Positions 6,266 to 13,558 of a stretch of DNA of 14,402 bases are shown one piece after another (position 1 is the first letter of the stretch; every line of letters starts with the position of its first letter). The notes beneath the pieces are model-generated. The model made no database searches. It saw only the letters and a program-made list of their open reading frames with translations, and was not told the DNA's origin. Source of the stretch: JAADCS01 sp964473735. Its GTDB lineage: Bacteria; Hydrothermota; Hydrothermia; LBFQ01. The stretch lies in contig CAYYQD010000037.1 in assembly GCA_964473735.1 (NCBI GenBank), positions 1 through 14,402 on the forward strand, in the 5' to 3' direction. Made by a program: the position numbers and the translations under genes.

Positions 6266-7434
6266 TAGGCATACTCTCCGTGGTGCTCAACCTACTCGTA
6301 CCGGACGTCCGTATAGGCTCCTTTACCCTCCACCTCTCACCCGTGGACGCTATCTTCCTCCTCGTTGCCCTCTCCTCCACGGTGTTCAGATGGGAAGGGG
6401 TGAAGTACGTACTAACCCGAAATCGGGCCTATTATCTCCTCTCCGGCCTCTTTCTCTCCGCTGTCCTGCTCTCCGCTCTCCTCTCACCCGCTCCGCTTCC
6501 GAGCCTGAAGGAGACCTTTCAGATAGCGGCCTACCTGTGGATACTGCCGCTGATACTGGCCTACGACCCCGACATCCCGTGGGTTTATAGGATAGGGGGG
6601 AAGGTGCTGGTCCTCCTTTCCGCCCTCGTCCTCCTTCCCTACTTCTACGTCTTAGGGTGGGCGCGGTTCAACCCCTTCAACCTGCACCCCAACCCCACGG
6701 GGTTCCTGTTCGCCCTCTTCTCCGTCGTACTGGCACACTACGGCTATACGGCCTACTCCCTACTCTCCGTGATACTGACCTCTATGACCTTCTCAAGGTC
6801 GGCGATGGGCTCACTCTTCTCCGCCTTCGTCCTCAAGGGGGCGGTTGAGAGAGGTAAGAGGGCCTTTAACTTCGCCTCTGCCATCGTAACGGTCGCGCTG
6901 CTCTTCGCCTCCCCTTACGCCCTACGGGGTTTCCTTAACCTCCGGACCTACGTAAATTCCCACGTCCTACACACCGAAGGGTACGAGAGGAAATACAAAC
7001 CACCCATAGACGTGGTCAGGGGCGAGAGCTACGAGGTCTTACGCCTTCTTATGTGGGAGGCCACCTACCGCATGTGGGAAAAGCGCCCCCTCACGGGTAT
7101 AGGTTTTGGGAGGTACAGGGAAGAGTGGAAGGCTCAGTGCAGAAAGGGGGATCTCCCGAAAAAAGTCTGTACCAAGTGGGTTGAGAACGTGGACCCCCAC
7201 AACCTGTTCGTACAGATTCTGGGGGAGACGGGTGTGTTGGGTTTCCTTACCTTCTCCATCTTCCTGATCTTTCTCTTCCTCCGGGTGGCCGGAAATCCCC
7301 TATCCCTAACCGTCCTGATCATGACCCTCCTGTTTTCCCTCCTTCAGCCCTCACCCCTATTTACCCGGAACTTAGCCCCCTTAGTGTGGCTCCTGCTCTT
7401 TTACGGGGGCGTGGTCAGATGGAAAGGGGACTGA
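6229..7434 (+). CDS. O-antigen ligase / Wzy_C family polytopic membrane protein
   Basis: Probably joins or polymerises lipid-linked glycans at the periplasmic face of the inner membrane. The 401 aa protein has roughly ten hydrophobic segments and one large periplasmic loop. Family signs are TFSRSAMGS (187-195, the SRxxxG motif), RLLMWEATYRMWEKRPLTGIG (about 272-292) and DPHNLFVQILGETG (322-335) with the conserved histidine H324. C304 and C314 in the loop could form a disulfide. The ATG at 6229 is chosen because GGAGG (6216-6220) lies eight bases before it; the open frame extends back to 5896 but that part is the out-of-frame mreC sequence. It overlaps mreC by 37 bases and takes the place where mreD is usually found. 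Whether it is an O-antigen ligase, a polymerase or a protein O-glycosylating ligase cannot be told from sequence. Confidence 0.85.
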   Translation: MDKVRPVETALLIGILSVVLNLLVPDVRIGSFTLHLSPVDAIFLLVALSSTVFRWEGVKYVLTRNRAYYLLSGLFLSAVLLSALLSPAPLPSLKETFQIAAYLWILPLILAYDPDIPWVYRIGGKVLVLLSALVLLPYFYVLGWARFNPFNLHPNPTGFLFALFSVVLAHYGYTAYSLLSVILTSMTFSRSAMGSLFSAFVLKGAVERGKRAFNFASAIVTVALLFASPYALRGFLNLRTYVNSHVLHTEGYERKYKPPIDVVRGESYEVLRLLMWEATYRMWEKRPLTGIGFGRYREEWKAQCRKGDLPKKVCTKWVENVDPHNLFVQILGETGVLGFLTFSIFLIFLFLRVAGNPLSLTVLIMTLLFSLLQPSPLFTRNLAPLVWLLLFYGGVVRWKGD

Positions 7435-8810
7435 ACCGCTCCGCTTTACTACTCTTCGCCCTATCCTTCCTCCTGCTCTCCGTATCCCCCTACCTGCTAT
7501 CCTACGGTATGTTCCTTGACGGCGTAGTGTATTCGGCCGTATCCCGAAACCTCGCCATCGGCTTCGGAACCCTATGGAAACCGGCCTACAGCCTTACCCT
7601 CGGCAGGGAGTTCTACGGACACCCGCCCCTCAGCTTCTGGCTCCAGTCCGTCCTCTACAGGCTCTTTGGAGATAACCTGTGGGTGGATAAGCTGTACTCT
7701 TTTTCCGTAGCCGCCCTGAACCTCACCCTCTTTTCCGTCCTCTACCGCCGGCTGAAAAGGGAGGAGGACCCCGGACTCTGGGCACCTCTACTCGTACTCT
7801 TCTCCTTCCACTCCTACCGATGGGTGATAAGGAACAACATGTTGGAGAACGCTACGAGTACCTTCGTCCTCCTCTCACTACTCTTTTACGTTTCCGCCCT
7901 ACGTAAAGGCTCCCTCTACTCCCTCCCGGCCGGGCTGTCCGTACTTTTAGCCTTCTTAGTCAAGGGGCCCGTGGGTCTGTTCCCCTTAGCGACCCCACTT
8001 TTCCTACCCTCTAAGGCCAAAACCCGGAGAAGGATCCTGATTACCACCATAGGCGTGGGGGTGTTCCTGTTAGCCTTCCTGCTCTTGCTCCTAAACGGTG
8101 AGGTCAGGCACTTCTTTTCGGAGTACCTCCGGCGCCAGCTGGAGGCCAGTCTAACGGGAAGAGAGAACCCCGCTCCCACGCGTTTTTACATCCTGTACGC
8201 CCTCCTGACGGAGCTACTCTTTCCCCTATCGTTCCTTCTACCTTTGCTTTTAGTGTTCCGGCGTCTGAGGTGGGACCGGAGCACCCTCGGATACCTACTC
8301 GTGGCCCTCGCCGGCAGCCTTCCCATAATGGTGAGTATGAAACAGGCCCGGTTTTACCTCCATCCATCCCTCTTCTTCTACGCCCTCTTCCTGTCTTCCC
8401 TCTTCTCCCCCGTCCTTAAGGCCGTGGAGGAATGGGGCCCGACGTGGAAGGTCGCCCTTCCCGTATCCCTCATCAATCTGGTGGTAGCCTCGGTGGTAGC
8501 GTACGTCAATATGGGAACCGGTACGGGTGGGTACGCTCCCTTCTACAGGACCTTCGTTGAGAGACCTGCGAATCTAAGACTCAAACGGCACGAGTACCTC
8601 TCCGTATGCCCTAAAGGGTTGTACGCCAACTGGAGTATGTTTGCCGGTATGGAGAGGGTGTTTAAGCTCAGTATGTCGCAGAGGGTAGGCTACAGGTACC
8701 TTCTGGTGGATAGGGAAGCATGCCACGGGGTCCCGAAGGGGTACGTCCTCCTCCATCCGGACCCTCCCGACGGGTTCCGCTTCCTGCTGTACGTTAAGGA
8801 GCGTCCTTAG
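7419..8810 (+). CDS. GT-C glycosyltransferase, ArnT/PMT-like (dolichyl-phosphate-mannose-type) membrane protein
   Basis: Polytopic membrane enzyme expected to move a sugar from a polyprenyl-phosphate donor to a lipid or protein in the periplasm. The first loop has an acidic residue in FLDGVVYSAVSRNLA (catalytic Asp about residue 34) and then GHPPLSFWLQ (about 67-76), matching the D/E...KPPLxYWL pattern of ArnT and PMT_2 proteins. A later SMKQARFYLHPSLFFYALF resembles the R-Y-LxP segment of these enzymes. Around nine to eleven hydrophobic segments are visible, then a soluble C-terminal tail of about 80 residues. The ATG at 7419 (463 aa) follows GGGGG (7405-7409) by nine bases; it overlaps the ligase gene by 16 bases. 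The overlap with the ligase gene suggests the two act on the same glycan. Confidence 0.82.
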   Translation: MERGLNRSALLLFALSFLLLSVSPYLLSYGMFLDGVVYSAVSRNLAIGFGTLWKPAYSLTLGREFYGHPPLSFWLQSVLYRLFGDNLWVDKLYSFSVAALNLTLFSVLYRRLKREEDPGLWAPLLVLFSFHSYRWVIRNNMLENATSTFVLLSLLFYVSALRKGSLYSLPAGLSVLLAFLVKGPVGLFPLATPLFLPSKAKTRRRILITTIGVGVFLLAFLLLLLNGEVRHFFSEYLRRQLEASLTGRENPAPTRFYILYALLTELLFPLSFLLPLLLVFRRLRWDRSTLGYLLVALAGSLPIMVSMKQARFYLHPSLFFYALFLSSLFSPVLKAVEEWGPTWKVALPVSLINLVVASVVAYVNMGTGTGGYAPFYRTFVERPANLRLKRHEYLSVCPKGLYANWSMFAGMERVFKLSMSQRVGYRYLLVDREACHGVPKGYVLLHPDPPDGFRFLLYVKERP

Positions 8811-8813
8811 AAT
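8808..8813 (+). promoter_or_regulatory. -10-like box directly before the cobalamin adenosyltransferase gene
   Basis: TAGAAT (five of six matches to TATAAT) lies six bases before the GTG start at 8820 and overlaps the stop codon of the preceding gene. The nearest Shine-Dalgarno-like AAGGAG (8796-8801) is 18 bases from the GTG, too far to serve it. The spacing resembles the clearer leaderless sites at 2186 and 10387, but the weaker box makes this a tentative member. Confidence 0.35.
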
Positions 8814-8819
8814 CCTGCC

Positions 8820-9377
8820 GTGAGGATAACCAGAGTCTATACGAAGTTCGGGGACGGAGGTAGGACCTATCTGGCCAACGGTGAGGTCGTTCCGAAGACG
8901 CACCCACGGGTGAAGGCCTACGGCGATGTGGATGAGCTCAACTCCTACATCGGTCTAATAAGGGCGGAATTGCCAGAGGTGATATCGGAGCTGGACGGGG
9001 TCCTTAGAGACGTACAGAACGACCTCTTCACCATCGGTGGAGACCTGGCCACTCCCCCGAACGCCCCCTTTGAGGTCAGGAGGACGGACAACGATAGGGT
9101 AAAGTGGCTGGAGGGCCTTATAGACCGATACAACTCCGACCTCCCCCCTCTGAAGGAGTTTATCCTTCCGGCGGGGCACAGGGTTTCGGCCCTCCTTCAC
9201 GTCGCCCGTACGGTGTGCCGTAGGGCGGAGAGGTCCATCGTTGAGGCCATGGGGACGGAGGAGATAAACCCGCAGGTCCAGATATACCTCAACCGACTCT
9301 CGGACCTCCTCTTCGTTTTAGCCCGTTGGAGCAACCGAAAGTTAGGTGTGAAGGAGGAGCCGGCTAACTTCAAGTGA
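8820..9377 (+). CDS. PduO-type ATP:cob(I)alamin adenosyltransferase
   Basis: Transfers the adenosyl group of ATP to cob(I)alamin, producing the coenzyme form of vitamin B12, in the cytoplasm. The N-terminal ATP loop YTKFGDGGRT (residues 7-16) corresponds to the TKxGDxGxT family motif; YGDVDELNSYIGL (34-46), the ATP-binding helix RTVCRRAER (130-138) and YLNRLSDLLFVLAR (156-169) are also characteristic. Length 185 aa is normal. The GTG start is fixed because the conserved ATP loop begins only a few residues later. The TGA stop overlaps the ATG of the Sua5 gene. No B12-dependent enzyme or B12 synthesis gene is visible in the window, so its user is encoded elsewhere. Confidence 0.93.
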   Translation: MRITRVYTKFGDGGRTYLANGEVVPKTHPRVKAYGDVDELNSYIGLIRAELPEVISELDGVLRDVQNDLFTIGGDLATPPNAPFEVRRTDNDRVKWLEGLIDRYNSDLPPLKEFILPAGHRVSALLHVARTVCRRAERSIVEAMGTEEINPQVQIYLNRLSDLLFVLARWSNRKLGVKEEPANFK

Positions 9378-10342
9378 TGAGGAACTTACTCCCCGCAACG
9401 GAGGAGAACATCCGCCTCGCCGCCTCCGTAATAAGGGAGGGGGGACTGGTGGCCTTCCCTACGGAGACGGTGTACGGTTTAGGTGCCGACGCCCTCAACC
9501 CGAGGGCCGTGGCTAAAATCTACGAAGCCAAGGGTAGGCCCCGGTTTGACCCCCTAATCGTGCATGTGGCCTCCCGGGAGGAAGTGCTAAGACTGGTGGA
9601 AGAGGTGCCGGAGGAGGCCCGGATCCTGATGGAGAGGTTCTGGCCCGGACCCCTTACCCTCGTCCTACCCAGGAGGGATACGGTCCCCCCCATAACGACG
9701 GCCGGTCTCCCCACGGTGGCCGTTCGGATGCCCGCCCACCCCGTGGCCCTCAAACTCATAAGGTACTCCGGAGTCCCCATAGCCGCGCCGAGTGCCAACC
9801 CCTTCGGGTACGTCAGCCCCACGACCGCCCGTCAGGTGGCCGAGACCTTGGGGGACAGGGTGGATGTGATACTGGACGCCGGGAGAACCCGTATAGGGGT
9901 GGAATCCACGATAGTGATGCTGACGGAGGGGGAAGCCTACCTCCTCCGACCGGGTGGGCTACCGGTTGAGGAGATAGAGAGGGCCATCGGTAAAGAGGTA
10001 AGGCCGTACTCCGGGGGTGAGGTTCTATCTCCCGGGACTCTAAAGCGCCATTACTCTCCGCGCACCCGTCTGGTTATCCTGAAGAGCTGGGAGGACTACT
10101 ACAGGTTGCGGGGGAGGTACCGGAGGGTACTGCTCCTGCTCCCCTCCCCTGCGTACGGGGTGGAGGGGGAGGTGCGTTTCCTCTCCGAGAGTGGGGACCT
10201 CGGGGAGGTGGCCGCCAACCTGTTCTCCATCCTGTACGAGGCCGATAGGTCAGGGTACGACGTGATAGCCGTTATGCCCGTACCCGAGGAGGGGTTGGGA
10301 AGAGCCATAATGAACCGGTTGAGGAAGGCGGCGGCCCGATAG
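9377..10342 (+). CDS. Threonylcarbamoyl-AMP synthase, Sua5 type
   Basis: Makes L-threonylcarbamoyladenylate from threonine, bicarbonate and ATP, the first step of the t6A37 tRNA modification needed for accurate reading of ANN codons. The YrdC-like catalytic domain (about residues 5-205) shows FPTETVYGLG (27-36), KGRPRFDPL (52-60), FWPGPLTLVLP (88-98), TVAVRMPAHP (113-122), APSANPFGYVSPT (137-149) and GVESTIV (174-180). The linker LSPGTLKRHYSP (217-228) and the roughly 90-residue C-terminal domain mark it as Sua5 rather than the shorter TsaC. The ATG at 9377 overlaps the previous stop (TGATG); a GTG one codon earlier is possible but the family usually starts close to this point. The stop codon lies inside a hairpin. 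Confidence 0.94.
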   Translation: MRNLLPATEENIRLAASVIREGGLVAFPTETVYGLGADALNPRAVAKIYEAKGRPRFDPLIVHVASREEVLRLVEEVPEEARILMERFWPGPLTLVLPRRDTVPPITTAGLPTVAVRMPAHPVALKLIRYSGVPIAAPSANPFGYVSPTTARQVAETLGDRVDVILDAGRTRIGVESTIVMLTEGEAYLLRPGGLPVEEIERAIGKEVRPYSGGEVLSPGTLKRHYSPRTRLVILKSWEDYYRLRGRYRRVLLLLPSPAYGVEGEVRFLSESGDLGEVAANLFSILYEADRSGYDVIAVMPVPEEGLGRAIMNRLRKAAAR

Positions 10343-10351
10343 GGCCGTTTT
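10332..10351 (+). terminator. Intrinsic terminator overlapping the Sua5 stop codon
   Basis: CGGCCC (10332-10337) pairs with GGGCCG (10342-10347) across a four-base loop and is followed by TTTT (10348-10351). The TAG stop (10340-10342) lies within the loop and the second arm. A second CGGCCC (10354-10359) could pair with the same GGGCCG arm instead, giving an alternative hairpin without a following T-run. The T-run is short, so strength is uncertain. Confidence 0.55.
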
Positions 10352-10386
10352 GCCGGCCCGACACCCCTTAATACCGCACCCCACGG

Positions 10387-10392
10387 TATAAT
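10387..10392 (+). promoter_or_regulatory. -10 box of probable leaderless promoter for the HdrD-like gene
   Basis: A perfect TATAAT lies seven bases before the ATG at 10400. There is no Shine-Dalgarno sequence between them or just upstream, and the expected RNA start is at about 10399. A terminator-like hairpin upstream isolates this gene from the preceding operon, which supports a promoter here. No clear -35 box is seen. Confidence 0.6.
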
Positions 10393-10399
10393 CCCTTCT

Positions 10400-12385
10400 A
10401 TGCTTACCCTGTGGGAGAGAATTCTATTTCTGCTTCTTCTTGGCGTATCCGGGTACTTCACCTACCGAAACTTCGCCCTCGCCGTCGCCGCCATAAGGCG
10501 GGGTATAGGTGAGGGAAGGAAGTTAAACGTATGGTGGGGTATTCAGGCCTTCTTCCTCCAGAAACCCATCTTCAAAGCCCGCATTATAACCTCCACCTTC
10601 CACTCCTTCGTTATGACGGCCTTCATACTCTACGCCTTAGTCAACCTTCAGGACGTTATAGCCGCCTTTGTCCCCCACTTCAAGCTCTTCGGTCACACCC
10701 CCGTACAGGCAGTCTTTGACTTTTTGACGGACCTCCTGAGCCTCCTCGCTCTGGTCGGGGTGATATACTTCGGCGTGCGCCGGTACATCTTCAGGGATAG
10801 GCGTCTAACCTTCAGGGAAAACGTCCTGATACACGAGAAGGCCGTACCCGGCATAGCGAGGGATTCGGCCATAGTGCTCGTGTTCATATTTACCCACGTC
10901 CTCTTCCGGGTCCTGCACGTCGCCGCCGGTATGGACGGTCCCTCCTCAACCATGCCCTTCGCCTCCCTCTTCGTACCCCTGTTCGGCGGGAAGGTAATTC
11001 TGGAGCACCTCTTCTGGTGGATAGGTATAGGCGCCATAATGGCCTTCTTCCCCTACTTCCCCTTCTCCAAGCACGTGCATCTGTTCTTCGCCCCCGTCAA
11101 GTGGTCCGTACGCCGGGATAAACCCCACGCCTATCTCCCCGCCATGAACCTGATGGAGAAGATGGAGCAGATGGAGGACGAGGAGGAGATGAGACTCGGA
11201 GCCCTTGAGCTTCAGGACCTCCCATGGGCGCAGATAATGGACGCCTACGCCTGCATAATGTGTAATAGGTGTCAGGACGTCTGCCCCGCCTACAACACCG
11301 GAAAGCCCCTATCTCCCTCCGCTCTCATCATAAACATGAGGTACGAGCTGAACTACAACCTGAGGGAGTTCGCCTCCGGTGGGAGCGTCCGCCCGCTCAC
11401 GGACTTCGCCATAAGCGACGAGGCCCTATGGGCCTGTACGACGTGTGGTGCCTGCGTTGAGGTCTGTCCCGTGGGTAACGAGCAGCTCTACACTATCCTG
11501 CAGATAAGGAGGGGTAAGGTGCTTATGGAGGGAGAGGACGGTGGTCTGGGGCAGGCCTACAGGGGTATGGAGAATCAGGGGAACCCTTGGAACATGCCGG
11601 CGGCAGATCGGGAGAAGTGGCTGGAGGGTATGGACGTTATAAAGGCTCGCGAGGGGAAGGAGTTTGACGTACTGTACTGGGCGGGGTGTGCCGCGGCCTA
11701 CGACGAGAGGTACAGCAAAACCGCCCGCACGGTTATAGACCTGATGCAGAGGGCGGGCCTGAAGGTGGCCGTCTTGGGGAACGAGGAGTCCTGTACGGGG
11801 GACTCCGCCCGTAGGGGCGGGAACGAGCTCCTTTTTGAGATGCTTGCCACCCAGAACGTAGAGACCCTGAACAACTACAAACCCAAAGTGATAGTGGCCT
11901 CATGTCCGCACTGCTATCACACCATAAAGAACGAGTATCCGGACTTCGGCCTTGACCCCAGCGTACAGGTCTATCACCACAGCGAGTTTCTGGCCAAGCT
12001 CCTGTCCGAGGGCAGGCTGAAGGTGAAGAAGGGGAGCAAGAGCCTGACCTTCCACGACCCCTGTTACTTGGGTAGGCACAACAAACAGTACGATGCTCCC
12101 CGCCTTACCCTGAACTTCGTAGCCCGGATGGTGGAGCCGGAGAGGACGAAGCAGAACTCCTTCTGCTGTGGGGCCGGTGGTGGCCGCATGTGGCTTGAGG
12201 AGAAGGTAGGCAAGGCCATAAACGTGGAGAGGACGGAGGAGCTCCTCAGGACGGGTGCCGACGAGATAGCCGTAGCGTGCCCCTTCTGTATGACGATGAT
12301 AACGGACGGGGTAAAGGCCGCCGGAAAGGAGCCGACGATGGTAAAGGATATAGCCGAGGTGATAGCGGAGAACTTAGAGGCCTGA
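10400..12385 (+). CDS. Membrane-anchored HdrD-like iron-sulfur oxidoreductase (NarI-like membrane domain, two 4Fe-4S sites, CCG domains)
   Basis: Probably passes electrons between the quinone pool and a soluble partner such as an electron-transfer flavoprotein or thiol/disulfide couple. Residues about 5-230 hold five membrane segments with histidines (H68, H166, H173, H225, H227) placed as in b-haem-binding NarI-like subunits. Two ferredoxin-type motifs follow: C285xxC288xxC291xxxC295P and C346xxC349xxC352xxxC356P. Then come two cysteine-rich CCG modules: the first has C430, C465 in ESCTGD, and C502xxC505; the second has C555, the C589-C590 pair, and C627xxC630, the complete set for a non-cubane 4Fe-4S cluster. 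The first module lacks the cysteine pair. Length 661 aa. The gene stands alone behind its own promoter-like box, and its stop directly abuts the stop of the convergent MEMO1-family gene. The exact electron donor and acceptor cannot be read from the sequence. Confidence 0.88.
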   Translation: MLTLWERILFLLLLGVSGYFTYRNFALAVAAIRRGIGEGRKLNVWWGIQAFFLQKPIFKARIITSTFHSFVMTAFILYALVNLQDVIAAFVPHFKLFGHTPVQAVFDFLTDLLSLLALVGVIYFGVRRYIFRDRRLTFRENVLIHEKAVPGIARDSAIVLVFIFTHVLFRVLHVAAGMDGPSSTMPFASLFVPLFGGKVILEHLFWWIGIGAIMAFFPYFPFSKHVHLFFAPVKWSVRRDKPHAYLPAMNLMEKMEQMEDEEEMRLGALELQDLPWAQIMDAYACIMCNRCQDVCPAYNTGKPLSPSALIINMRYELNYNLREFASGGSVRPLTDFAISDEALWACTTCGACVEVCPVGNEQLYTILQIRRGKVLMEGEDGGLGQAYRGMENQGNPWNMPAADREKWLEGMDVIKAREGKEFDVLYWAGCAAAYDERYSKTARTVIDLMQRAGLKVAVLGNEESCTGDSARRGGNELLFEMLATQNVETLNNYKPKVIVASCPHCYHTIKNEYPDFGLDPSVQVYHHSEFLAKLLSEGRLKVKKGSKSLTFHDPCYLGRHNKQYDAPRLTLNFVARMVEPERTKQNSFCCGAGGGRMWLEEKVGKAINVERTEELLRTGADEIAVACPFCMTMITDGVKAAGKEPTMVKDIAEVIAENLEA

Positions 12386-13552
12386 CTACGTTAGGGTGCC
12401 CGCCATAAAGCTGACGGCGGAGGACGTCTCGTCCTCGTAAGAGATCTCGTAGGCTAAGACCTTTCCTCCGTCGCCCTCAAGGAGGCGCATCAGGGCGTAG
12501 GTGGCCCCGAAGGCGTCTATGTTGGTAGGGTTCCCGTACTCCTCGTATAGGGCTAAGAGGGATTCCGGTACTCCCGTCTCAAAGGCGGCCATGAACTCAC
12601 CGTCGTAATGTTTCACCTTCGCCTCGTCGTAGTACCGGTCTCCGAACCTTGGACCGGCGTGGGACAGGTCTACGGCGGCCACGGGCAGGAAGTCCCTACC
12701 CTTGAGGGCCTCGGATAGGTGGGCCATGACCTCGTCTATGGCCTCGGCGTTGTCCCCCAAGTCGGACACTATCAGGGGTACCACCTCCACCTCCTCATCC
12801 GGATGGAGGGCCTTTACGAATACGACAGGAAACTCCACGGAGTGCTCCCGGGAGAAGGCTAAGGGGTCGGAGAGGAGGTCAAACCCCGTGGATGAGATGA
12901 CGTAATCCACCACGTCCCGGGCTACCCTTACCCTCCCTAAGGGGGTGTCAAGGTCCATAGGGAGGACCTGCACGGGATGGCTTATGGGGGAGTGGGCCAC
13001 GCCGATTATCACGTAGGTGCGGGAGCGGTTCCGCTCCACGGCCCGAAGTCCCTCAAGATAGACCCTCCAGCCTCTCCGTGGGTCTATGTGGGGCATCACC
13101 ACCCCCCTCGCAAGCGGCACCTCTCCGACCCCCCTCCTGCGATGGGCCACCGCCACCATGGACCTGAGGGCTACGGGATCCGCCGGGTAGGATTCTCCGG
13201 CGAAGACGTACGGCCTCACTCCTCGTCTCAAGAACTCCCTGTTAAGACGGTCGTACTCCTCCCGGAACCTTTCGTTGTCCAGCATGTACCATCTGTCCAG
13301 CTTCTCAACTAAGGAGAGGACCTCGCCGTAGGTTATGAGGTCGCCCGTGAGCCTGACGTACTCCTCCGTTATATCCCGTACGGTACGTCTGCCGTCCATC
13401 AGGCCAACCAGCAGGGCCGCTGCGGGGGAGAGGGAAACGGCATAGGGAGACACCCCCATCGGGTCCGAGAGGAGGACCACCCCCTCGTAAAGGTTAGTCT
13501 GCAGAGGTCGGAGTTTGGGCCTCCAGCTCAGCCTATCTTCGGACTCCTTCAC
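12386..13552 (-). CDS. MEMO1-family protein (AmmeMemoRadiSam system protein B) with N-terminal extension
   Basis: Member of the MEMO1 family, structurally related to extradiol dioxygenases; a metal-dependent redox role has been described for human MEMO1, while bacterial function is unsettled. The MEMO domain begins near residue 117 with AGESYPADPVALR; metal-site candidates are H155 in MPHIDP, H187 in GVAHS and the AAVDLSHAGPRFGD stretch (292-305), where the cysteine of the human site is serine, as I recall from other prokaryotic members. Residues about 20-100 form a separate domain (LSPAAALLVGLMDGRRTVRDI then LVEKLDRWYMLD) that resembles a PqqD/winged-helix peptide-recognition fold; this is an inference from pattern. 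388 aa, GTG start at 13552, six bases after the haem c gene, so co-transcription is likely. The AMMECR1 and radical SAM partners are not in the window. Confidence 0.82.
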   Translation of the reverse strand: MKESEDRLSWRPKLRPLQTNLYEGVVLLSDPMGVSPYAVSLSPAAALLVGLMDGRRTVRDITEEYVRLTGDLITYGEVLSLVEKLDRWYMLDNERFREEYDRLNREFLRRGVRPYVFAGESYPADPVALRSMVAVAHRRRGVGEVPLARGVVMPHIDPRRGWRVYLEGLRAVERNRSRTYVIIGVAHSPISHPVQVLPMDLDTPLGRVRVARDVVDYVISSTGFDLLSDPLAFSREHSVEFPVVFVKALHPDEEVEVVPLIVSDLGDNAEAIDEVMAHLSEALKGRDFLPVAAVDLSHAGPRFGDRYYDEAKVKHYDGEFMAAFETGVPESLLALYEEYGNPTNIDAFGATYALMRLLEGDGGKVLAYEISYEDETSSAVSFMAGTLT

Positions 13553-13558
13553 GGCCCC

